Shown: one piece after another, positions 55,476-64,000 of the stretch
How the letters are laid out: each line of letters begins with the position of its first letter
How positions within the stretch are numbered: the stretch's first letter is position 1
From: Brachypterus glaber
Lineage: Eukaryota; Arthropoda; Insecta; Coleoptera; Kateretidae
Direction: 5' to 3'
Length of the DNA: 64,000 bases
NCBI GenBank assembly: GCA_958510825.1
Contig: OY294044.1
Span: forward strand, 38,427,816 to 38,491,815
Position numbers and translations under genes: made by a program
The notes under the pieces: generated by a model
What the model saw: the letters and a program-made list of their open reading frames with translations, nothing else
Databases searched by the model: none
Told to the model about the DNA's origin: nothing

Positions 55476-56234
55476 CTCATATTAAGAAAAAATGGTCCAT
55501 TATCTCAGCTGTTTAAAACAAGATGAAAAAATATTTTTTAGCGATTGAATTTTCTTCCTTACACGTTATTATGCGTAACACTCGTTAAAAACGTAAGTTT
55601 ATTAATGATGAACACTGTTTTGCTGTGATTAAACACTATTTTAAAACACAAATGATAAGTTTACGTCAAAAAATTAGGTTATCTATTGACATTTTCGACG
55701 ATGCAATTTAGCAAAAAATTAACTTCAAAACGGCTCGATTTGATTAATTTCTAAGTTTAGAATGGGCAGTAAAATCCGTGAAGAAACTCTCTATGGCAAC
55801 CGATGCTCAGAGGTTTTCTGACGGTTCCCGTTGTCTGTCGCCTTGCTAACTTAAGACCTAGATCTAGTGTCCCTAATTGTACCCATATAACCGAATTTTA
55901 AGTTTCTACGACCTCCCGTTCGAAAAATGTCACTTTGACAGGTCGGCCATCTTGATTTTTGTTTGTCATTGTACCGATACTTACCGAATTTCAAGTTTCT
56001 ACGACCTCCCGTTCATATATCCAGATATCTAGATATCTGAAACGTAAAATCGTTTAAAAACTTTTATATTTTCGACAAGTAAACACTTTTGCGCAGACTC
56101 AAATTTACCTCAACTAAACCGAATATACCCGAACATAACCAAAAAACTCGATTATGTAACACTGAGCACTGAGATTTAACTGTTTTGGTAGGCAATACCT
56201 ATTGCCACAAGAACTTATTAAGCTTCCAATGAAT
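55476..56234. other. Non-coding spacer with dispersed repeats
   Basis: It contains the second copy of the palindromic repeat family (55880-56016) and a fragment (56085-56155) matching the end of the 53756-54290 minisatellite element. The expected remainder of copia RNase H and its 3' LTR are not found here. Confidence 0.5.
55880..56016. repeat. Dispersed palindromic repeat, copy 2
   Basis: It shares TGTACCCATATAACCGAATTT, the GTTTCTACGACCTCCCGTTC block and TGTCACTTTGACAGGTCGGCC with 18935-19163. Its left and right margins repeat the GACCTCCCGTTC block directly. Confidence 0.7.
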
Positions 56235-56495
56235 TCAATTTTGACTTTTGTCAAAAGCATTAGTAACTTGTTGGAACAATAACGGCTTTCGCTCTTGCAT
56301 CAAATGATGGCTAACGCGGAAACACAATGGACCAGCTGGTCTGAGTGTATAGCAGTTATTGAGGAATTTCTGCTCCGCTACTGATGATGCCATGTATTTT
56401 AAAATACTCCTACAGAAACCTGTAAATCTGTATAGACCCACGTTGACTGCGGGCGCGTATTTCGATAAGTACCGCATTACTTGTGTGCGGATCAT
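56235..56495 (-). CDS. Unrecognised 86-codon open frame
   Basis: The frame begins at an ATG and is open a little further upstream. It is less AT-rich than its surroundings and encodes a mixed, basic, Cys-containing peptide without low complexity (for example KYAPAVNVGLYRFTGF). No signal peptide or membrane segment is evident. It lies just outside the left TTAA of the piggyBac-like element. It may be a fragment of a host or transposon gene, or chance. I cannot name it. Confidence 0.25.
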   Translation of the reverse strand: MIRTQVMRYLSKYAPAVNVGLYRFTGFCRSILKYMASSVAEQKFLNNCYTLRPAGPLCFRVSHHLMQERKPLLFQQVTNAFDKSQN

Positions 56496-57174
56496 GCCTC
56501 TGGGGACTTGTACAGTCTTAAACTATTTTTTACATAATTATGATTAACACTTTAAGCGCCCATGCCAGAAATGAGTAAGGGTCCACTGGGCCACCTGATT
56601 TTTTTTCGTGTAATTTAGTGGAAATAGGCCAAAAATTTGTTCTAAAATAATAAAAAAAAAAAAATATGTTTAAGGGTTTAAATGGGTGAGCACCATTAAA
56701 GATGCTCAGAGCGACTAAGGCACGTCTATGTATATTAAATTAAAATAAAAATAAAAAAAACTTTATACAAACCTTTGTTTTTGTTTCTTTATTTCATTTA
56801 ATTGTTATCATTTTATTTGTACATATAAGTTTAGTTCAAAAATACATTTTACCGAGACCGGCTGTCAGAGAAATTGATTTACAAACGGCAACAGTGCTGG
56901 TTCTTAATGACCGAAAATAGTTATAAATTACCTGTTATATACTCTTTTATACTTCTTTCTGTGTATAAACATTCTTTTTAGACACCAGTGAACACCTTTG
57001 TATACTTAGTTCTGTTAAATCGCGAGTTTATTTCGTTTGTTTTGATTTCTGAAGTCGAGCTGATAACAGTGTCCAGTCGAAATTTTTAAGCGGTGTTGCC
57101 GGACTTACTTTTTATACGGTTTTCTACAACTTTTAATTTTTTTTTCTCTAAATGACTATATTTTCACGCTAATT

Positions 57175-58176
57175 ATGGCATGTAGTTGTGGTTTTGTTAT
57201 TAACGAGGTCTTATGCTTTCTTCAACAAAAATATAACACTCTGGATGAAGTCTCATTGGTACAACTCTGTGATAACACTTTCTCCGAAGCTGTTATTGAA
57301 GAGGCTAAAGAAGTTCTTGCAGCCCATTGTACGTTTAATGGTCCTGCCTCTAGAAAGGGAGAAGGTCGCAAAAAACGCTTACTTACCGATATAATTAAAA
57401 CTTTGCGTGAAACTGACCCTGCAAAGCTGCCGAAATTTGCCGCTGTTAATCTTTCTTCTCTGCCTCCGGTCACTTTCGACTATATCGACGTATCTTCGCT
57501 TCTAAAAACAGTTACTACCTTACGATTTGAGCTAGAAAGAATTAAGCTTGGAAACTTCAACGAATTTTCTGCAATAAAGGAAGAAGTTAAACTTCTTAAA
57601 GCTTCTCAATCTAGCTCTCAAAGATTGAGAATTTATTCAACGCCTGAACTCCCTAACAATCAACGCATTAATCGTTCAAACAGTGTTAGTAACACGTCCG
57701 ACACCAACAAACAAACCGGAACCACTACTAAGGTATCTCCAATACCTAGTGTACTCTTGAATGGAAAATCCAAAAGGCAAGAAGATAGTAATTCCATAGA
57801 GCCTAAGGCGGTTACTAATAAAAATATTAATTCTGCATTTAGTCAAGCTGGTAATAAACATTCTAATCAAAACCCTTCTAATAAAAGAACAATTTTGGGT
57901 TCCGGAAATAATTCTCTGCCTGCTTTAACTAAATTTAAATACCTGTTCGCTTCTAGAATCGATATATCTATAACTGCTGAAAGTTTAAAATCACACCTGA
58001 ATCAGTGTGGCATAGAAAATTGCCTAATTATAAGCCTTCGTACCAGAACTGGTGAGTTCAACTCATTTAAAATCGGAATACCTTACAGTTCTTTTGATTT
58101 AGCTTTTAACCCTGATATTTGGCCACAGGAAGCTGTTGTCAGAGAGTGGGAAAACCTATTCCAAACAAGGCAATGA
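57175..58176 (+). CDS. LINE B ORF1 protein
   Basis: This 333-residue protein has an intact frame from the ATG at 57175. The N-terminal ~70 residues are Cys-containing and acidic, then comes a Lys/Arg patch (GRKKRLL). The FAAVNLSSLPPV and DVSSLLKTV segments precede a predicted coiled coil (about 105-145). Such a layout recurs in arthropod CR1-type ORF1 proteins. A Ser/Asn-rich linker leads to a C-terminal domain (FASRIDIS to FNPDIWPQ) resembling the RNA-binding C-terminal fold of these ORF1 proteins. Its stop TGA overlaps the ORF2 start as ATGA, which suggests termination-reinitiation. Confidence 0.82.
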   Translation: MACSCGFVINEVLCFLQQKYNTLDEVSLVQLCDNTFSEAVIEEAKEVLAAHCTFNGPASRKGEGRKKRLLTDIIKTLRETDPAKLPKFAAVNLSSLPPVTFDYIDVSSLLKTVTTLRFELERIKLGNFNEFSAIKEEVKLLKASQSSSQRLRIYSTPELPNNQRINRSNSVSNTSDTNKQTGTTTKVSPIPSVLLNGKSKRQEDSNSIEPKAVTNKNINSAFSQAGNKHSNQNPSNKRTILGSGNNSLPALTKFKYLFASRIDISITAESLKSHLNQCGIENCLIISLRTRTGEFNSFKIGIPYSSFDLAFNPDIWPQEAVVREWENLFQTRQ

Positions 58177-60953
58177 AAAAGCTAAAGCTGGTCTCTTATA
58201 ACTGTAAGAATGTTAAAACCTCCTTGAATACCGTTAATGCTTTATGCAATAGTCATGATATCTGCTGTCTCCAAGAAACCTGGCTGACTCCGGAGGACCT
58301 GACTATGCTAGGTTCTGTTCATCCTAACTTTCTTTTTACCGGTGTGTCGGCTATGGATACTAGTGCGGGTATTATTCGTGGAAGGCCTTATGGTGGTCTT
58401 GGTATCTTATGGAATAAGAAGATTGCTTGCTGTGTTAAACCTATCATCTGCAATAATAATCGCCTAGCTGGAGTGACCCTAAATGTCAATGGGAGGTGCA
58501 TTCTGCTCTGTACAATATATATGCCGGTATATGCTGAAGAAAATGTGCCAGTTTTTGTAGATCTACTGGGTAACTTTGCGGCTATTGTTGATGAAGTTAA
58601 CCCTTCTGATGTCATATTATTAGGCCACTTCAACGCAGATCCCTCAACCAACTTTTATATTGAATTACTTCAATTTTGTGACGACTCGAACTTATCTATA
58701 TATGACACATCTGTACTTGACGCCAACAGTTTTACTTTTATTAGCGACGCCTATCACACAACCTCCTGGTTGGATCATTGTATTGTCTCGCATTCCTTAA
58801 TTAGCAATGTTTTGGAAACAAAAGTAATCTACGATACTAATCCATCTGATCACTTTCCTCTATCTATGACACTTAAGATAGATAATCTGCCTTCCTTGGC
58901 TGTAACTACTGTTAGTTCTGGGAATTCTCTAAACTGGACAAAGAACTGCGAAGAGCTTGCTGATCTATACGGTAACAATACTAACGAATTTATGACTAAA
59001 ATACTTCTTCCTTCGTCTATTCATTGCAGCAATATTAGATGTAATGACTACTCTCATAGAGAGGAAATAGCGAAATTTTACTCTGATATAATATCGAACC
59101 TTAAATGTGCAATAGCAGCTACTTTTAAAACGAAGAGTATAAAGAGGCGTAATCCGGTACCTGGCTGGTCTGAAGAGGTTTCTAATGTATACCGGTCTGC
59201 GCATATTGCATTTTTGGAGTGGGTTGCTGCTGGACGTCCTCCTTATGGTCCAATTAATGAGGAGCGGCGTGTCCTTAAGTCTATATTTAAGACTACGTTC
59301 AGAAATACCAGAAATCGTGAGGAACAGCTACGTGCCAATGCATTGGCTACCAAATTCCGTAACAAAGACTGTTTCATTCTGGAAATCTACCTCGTCTATG
59401 GCTGTGAAAAAGTCTACGATAGCCACTACTATCGATGGGATCTCAGGAGAAAGTGACATAGCCCAGCTCTGGGGTACCAACTTTGAAAATTCTGGCAATT
59501 TATATCCCTCTAATAATGTACCTGATGAATTTAATCTACTCGCTGATGAGTGTCCTATAATATCTGCTCTGGAAGTTGGAAATGCAATCAAATCCCTTAA
59601 GCGTAGCAAATCTGCTGGCTGGGATGGAATTTGCCCTGAACACCTGATATATTCTGGTAAAAGAGTCTCCGTTCTTCTTAGCATTTGTTTTACAACAATG
59701 TTACGTCATGGTTTTATATCGAACGACCTAACTAAAACCATATTTGTACCTGTTCTTAAGAATAAGACTGGAGACGTGTCTGCATCGTCCAACTATAGGC
59801 CTATTGCTCTTTCTACGGCTATGTCTAAAGTTCTTGAAATCATAATGCTTAATGTGCTCAGCCCCTTTCTCTCCACGGAACCTAACCAGTTTGGTTTTAA
59901 GAAGCGTTTAGGAACCTCCGAAGCTGTTTTTGTACTCAAGGAAACTATTAGATACTATGTCAACCTGAAAACTCCTGTATATGCTCTATTCCTTGACCTC
60001 AGTAAGCTTTCGACCGAGTACATCATCCAACCCTCATGAAGATTCTTAAGGAGCGAGGAGCGCCTTCTCTCTGGTTGCGGCTTTTGTCGCATTGAAACAA
60101 TAACGTAGTCGGAGTTGCCAGATGGGGTTCCAGTTTATCTCCACCGTTCTATATCAGAAATGGTGTGCGTCAGGGTAGCCTTCTTTCACCTGATGTATTT
60201 AATGCCTACATCGACAGTCTTCACCTTCGTCTAAAACTCTCCGGTGTTGGGTGCTATATCAATGGAGTGCTAATTAACTGCCTTAGCTATGCGGATGATA
60301 TGGTTCTGCTGTGCCCTTCCCTTGAGGGACTGTATAAACTCATTAGGATATGTGAAGATTTCGCTGTAGAGCACCACCTTGTATATAATGTCAACAAAAC
60401 CTGTGCCATGGTGTTCAGACCTTCTAATTATAAAGACTTAGTGGTGCCCCCGATCAAACTTAACGGTAGTCTTATAAGTATAGTGTCGCAATTCAAATAC
60501 TTAGGGCATATTCTAACCTGTGATCTCTCCGATAATCTCGACATTCAGAGACAGTACAAAGCCCTCTGCGTCCGTGCTAATATGTTAACCCGTCGTTTCT
60601 CCAAGTGTAACTCTGACATTAAAAAACTGTTATTTCAAACATATTGCTCAGGGATCTACATGTCCGAACTTTGGTGTAATTATACACTGGGATGGTGGAA
60701 TAAACTGCGCGTGTGCTATAATAATGCGTTTAGACTCTTAAATAACATACCGAGATTTTCTAGTGCTAGTGAAATGTTTGCTACGGCTCGTGTTAATGGC
60801 TTCCTAGCTATTCGTAGATTTCGGGCTTTTGGGTTCCGCGATCGGCTGTATAAATCTTCCAACCTCTTTATTGTGGCTCTGCTAAGGAGTGACATTCTAT
60901 GGCGTTCCAATCTATGGCATACCTGGAGTAGAGTTTTAATGGGGGTACGGTAG
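58173..60953 (+). pseudogene. LINE B ORF2: APE endonuclease and reverse transcriptase, broken
   Basis: The start is the ATG at 58173, whose TGA overlap with ORF1 fixes the choice; open frame further upstream belongs to ORF1 sequence in another phase. The APE domain has QETW (34-37) and SDHFPL, but the catalytic GDFN motif reads GHFN (151-154), so the key Asp is replaced. The frame shifts near 59370. RT continues in the next frame through SAGWDGICPEHL and NYRPIALS to motif A FLDLSK, where a one-base loss near 60006 shifts it again. An in-phase TGA lies at 60093-60095. The remainder carries RQGSLLSP and motif C YADD (about 60290) and ends at 60953. No RNase H follows. Confidence 0.85.
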
Positions 60954-61080
60954 CTCTTTTGAACTTTTGTATATTGGCTAATTATTAATTTTCTTGTAGA
61001 TATTTTGTATGTTTTGTATTTTTTTTTTTATTTTTTGTATATGGCCCTCTGGGCTGGAATAAAGGATTATTATTATTATT

Positions 61081-62313
61081 AAAAATCAGAACAACAATTT
61101 TTACATATTTTTTCTTCATTTTATATTATACTATTATTATATTATTCACAGCGCCAGAGCTAGAATAATATACGGTAGTTTCAAATTTTCAAAAAAAATC
61201 AAAAATCGTCCTAGACAAAAAATTATTGGATACAAATTTGTTTCGTGAAAAAACAAGCAACTTTTTTTTTTTTCAAATGTTTGTCTGTCCGTCCGTCCGT
61301 CTGTCCGATGTCACAATTTTTGTAGACACGATAACTCAAGAACGAATAATCCGATCGTATTGAAATTTTCAGGAAAAAAACAAATTCTATGAGGGGAAGA
61401 TCCCTATTGTTTTTGAAAGAAAAGTTATGGGGGGTTAAACTTAAAAAAAAAAATAGAAAAATGCTGAAAGAAAATTCATATTAATTTTTTTAGGAAAAAA
61501 TACTTTTATTATAAAGACCAATTTAAAAAAAAAATAAAAAAAATAGTGTGAATAAAAGAAGCCGTTAGAAGAAGACATGATCGCATTTACGCCCAAAAAA
61601 ATACACCAAAGACAAGTTATAAATGTCCAAAATGTAGTAAATACTTTTGTGTAGCGTTCTTCTTTCAAAGTCATAAGAGTTGTATTAAGTAAAATTAAAA
61701 TATTACATAGTTATAAGGTTTTTATTTAAACAATAAAATATTAGCACTGTCGCCATCGCCAAATAGACAATTCAAAAAAACAAGAAATATTAGGTACCCT
61801 CTAAACTAAAGACCTAAACCTCTTCAAATTTGTCATATTTTGTTTTACAAAAAATTATTTTTTTTTTAGATTTTTTTTTTAATAAAAACTAATAGTTGTA
61901 TCCTTCAATCAAACGGTGATTTCATACCAAATTTTAAGTCGATCGGATAAACCGATCGGTAGTTATCGTGAAGGTTTATAGACAGACAGACAGGCATCAT
62001 ACTGACAAAGGGTCTAATCGCAAGAGAGACCTTAAAATGGATAACACGGTCGTTTTCTCGATTTTGAATGTTTGCACGATAACAGTACTTTCCCTTCCAT
62101 TGGCAGGGGTCGGAAAAGTAAACGTATCGGCTAAGGCCTTTTTTTAATACTTTAGGTTTTAGAATGCTAAACAAATGCTTTGTTTTGCCACTATCTAAGT
62201 ATTTCGATTTATTATGCAAATATTTAAACTCTTTTGAGTACCAAATATGGTGCTCAGATCAATTTTGGCAAATTAACTGAGCACCATATATGGTGCTCAT
62301 GGCGCTTAACGTG
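61081..62313. other. Right interior of the piggyBac-like element
   Basis: AT-rich, non-coding. A block with GTCTGTCCGTCCGTCCGTCT and ATAACTCAAGAACGAA (61285-61375) is mirrored in inverted orientation at 61925-61995. The frame at 61905-62219 (minus) crosses this repeat and is not gene-like. Confidence 0.5.
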
Positions 62314-62317
62314 TTAA

Positions 62318-64000
62318 GAAATTTATAAAGCTAGATGTGGCGTTAAAATATGTTAAAAATTTACAAAATTACTGGTCAAGTAATATTTCGCATAGCATAC
62401 CAAAAACGTTACTTACAGGTCCCCGGGGTCCTGTACCGAAGTCAACGTGTTAACGATGCAGGTCGCTTGCAAAACATCTTTACGATATTTCAAGAACGCT
62501 TTGACATAGACTTGAAATTTTGACAAAAAGTTTTTTTGCCACGTTAAAAATCTTTGGTCCAAAATTTAAGTTTCTGAGTCAAACGTTCTTGAAATATCAT
62601 ATTGTAAAGTTGTTTTACAAGCAACCTCCAACATTAATACGACTTTAGAAATATTTAGATGGTAGTCCCTGATAAGTCAGACTAAATAGTTCATCACCGT
62701 GCAATATTAAGCGGTTTAAAAATGCAAAATATTCGAATTTTATAAAAAATATATTTATAATGTTTAAATACAAATCATCCTTAATAATAAATAAACCTTA
62801 AGTCTAAAAAATAGTACAACCAAAAAAAAAACACTTTTATTTCAGATGGATATATTTTTAAATAAATATTTTTTTAGTTTAGTTAACAAAATTAAAAAAC
62901 ACCACCTAAAATTGCATGGTTAAGTTTTTGAGAACTGTAATTTTTAAAAAACTTGCACAGAAAATATATAGCAGTGAAACAAAAATATATTTTTCTTTAT
63001 TATTCCCCCAAAATCGATTATCTAGTGATCAAATGATGTTCTAAAGTCCATTGATAAACTATTGCGCACTAAAGATCAATTCAGGTAACGTATATTTAGT
63101 ACTGCTACTACTAAATTAGTAAATATACTAATAAATTAGTAAATCGTATATATTCACTGTGCAATTTTTTAATATTTATCAAAAAGCAGTAATCAGTTGT
63201 AAAAAAATAACTTAATGCTCAGCTCTATTTAATCAGTTTCTTCGTTTCTTCTGCTGCGAGTCCTGTTCCTGAAAATAAAAAAGCGGAAAATTCAAGTGAA
63301 CTAAATACAAAATAAAAGTTTTTTTTATAAAGCTGCTCCCAGACACACGAAAAGTCCGCCCCCCTTTAACTTTTGAACTGTTTAAGATATCGACTTGAAA
63401 TTTGAAACACAAAAATAAAATAACCTAAATAATTTTTTAGTTTGGCGGTTTTCAAACTGTTTTTTAAGGTTATTTTGGAACGCTGACCTCATTGGTCAAA
63501 ACTGAGATCGGTTTCGTGTTCAGCGGCCAAAAGTACATGGGAATGTATATGTCGCACCTCTATATCCAAACAAAGAATACAAAATCATTAAAAATAATGT
63601 CCAATCTTGGATTAAACATAATAATTACTTGATAAACAGTATCTTACCATGGTTTAAAACTTAATACTGTTAAGACTACATGTGTATTTAATCATAATGT
63701 AATATTTTATAATGTTTTAACAATTTAAGTGTAATTTAATAACTTCATAATGTAATTAGAATTTTTTTCATGACATCTGGAGTGCGCACACAAACTTTTA
63801 GTTCATAGTGCACTAAAAAATGTACATTGGTTTATTTTTGTACAAATTAATAAATAAATAAATATATATTTTTTGGTGTGCCTTTGTAATCATCACGTTA
63901 AAAAAATCTTCTGTCCCAGATATGCGACATATACATTCCCATGTATTTTTGGCCGCTAAACACGAATCCAATCCCAACAAAGCTTGCTTCAGCGGGAAAA
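62318..64000. other. Non-coding end of window with two inverted-repeat pairs
   Basis: One pair, 62461-62505 and 62579-62626 (GCTTGCAAAACATCTTTACG, AAGAACG), folds into a short hairpin element. A second, 63513-63556 and 63922-63966 (GCGGCCAAAAGTACATGGG), encloses about 360 bp. The enclosed part has a ~35-codon frame ending at 63663 and a tail of AAATA repeats (63840-63870), like a LINE 3' end. No other gene is visible. Confidence 0.45.

Larger units (their letters stand above)
56860..61080 (+). mobile_element. CR1-group LINE B, near full length but decayed
   Basis: Two plus-strand frames are followed by a 3' untranslated region ending GGAATAAAGGATTATTATTATT, a microsatellite tail of the CR1 type. 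It lies inside the piggyBac-like element. The 5' end is approximate (between 56850 and 57100). ORF2 has three lesions, so the copy is inactive. Confidence 0.85.
56548..62313. mobile_element. piggyBac-like element with TTAA duplication, no transposase
   Basis: TTAA flanks both ends (56544-56547 and 62314-62317). The left end reads CACTTTAAGCGCCCATG and the inverted right end CACGTTAAGCGCCATGAGC, giving a terminal repeat of about 16 bp. TTAA targeting is diagnostic of piggyBac. Near the ends are short palindromes: GAGCACCATATATGGTGCTC at 62279-62298 and diverged versions near 62238 and 56690. The interior is a LINE insertion plus AT-rich sequence with no transposase, so this would be a non-autonomous member. 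Confidence 0.65.

Noticed and set aside
61905..62219. 104-codon frame on the minus strand
   Set aside because: It crosses the inverted GTCTGTCTG block and has no recognisable family; the sequence looks like repeat.

Overview
This 64 kb window is AT-rich eukaryotic DNA, most likely from an insect. Ty3/gypsy, Ty1/copia, CR1-like, Penelope-like and piggyBac-like elements occur with many short palindromic elements. I find no host gene that I can name, no tRNA or rRNA gene, and no CRISPR array. All recognisable coding sequence belongs to transposable elements, most of it broken.

Layout. (1) 1-5266: a young Ty3/gypsy element (A, minus strand) inserted in a palindromic short element; 191-bp LTRs with no difference seen by eye and a 5-bp target duplication (GTCTG). 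(2) 5667-10656: a near-perfect 2,464-bp tandem duplication of non-coding DNA carrying several short palindromic elements. (3) 11535-17514: two related elements in opposite orientation (2.2 and 2.8 kb), each ending in CCCAGATAACC, around a 0.9-kb spacer. Each arm carries a short ATG-bearing exon-like segment with consensus splice sites. (4) 17515-19165: short elements, including a hAT-type MITE with an 8-bp target duplication. (5) About 19187-42236: a decayed Ty1/copia element broken by successive insertions. Ty3/gypsy B (19598-23994) sits in its gag, and a 15-kb Ty3/gypsy C with 2.57-kb LTRs (25061-40096, minus strand) sits in the integrase region. Its RNase H ends at a third structure. (6) 42237-55475: a 13.2-kb structure with roughly 430-bp terminal inverted repeats. 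It holds a 1-kb MITE, a 1,988-bp tandem duplication, a 5'-truncated Penelope-like element with a GIY-YIG endonuclease, a diverged satellite interrupted by a CR1-like LINE, a second minisatellite, and a 15-bp motif (TGTAACGTAAGCAAC) repeated seven times. (7) 55476-64000: a TTAA-flanked piggyBac-like element (56548-62313) with no transposase, containing a second CR1-like LINE on the plus strand, then short inverted repeats to the end of the window.

The copia element is older than its insertions, because its own frame carries many breaks while A, B and C have nearly identical LTR pairs. The least explained parts are the 13.2-kb inverted-repeat structure with its repeated 15-bp motif, the paired CCCAGATAACC elements with the exon-like segment, and the 4.1 kb between integrase and 3' LTR in gypsy C.
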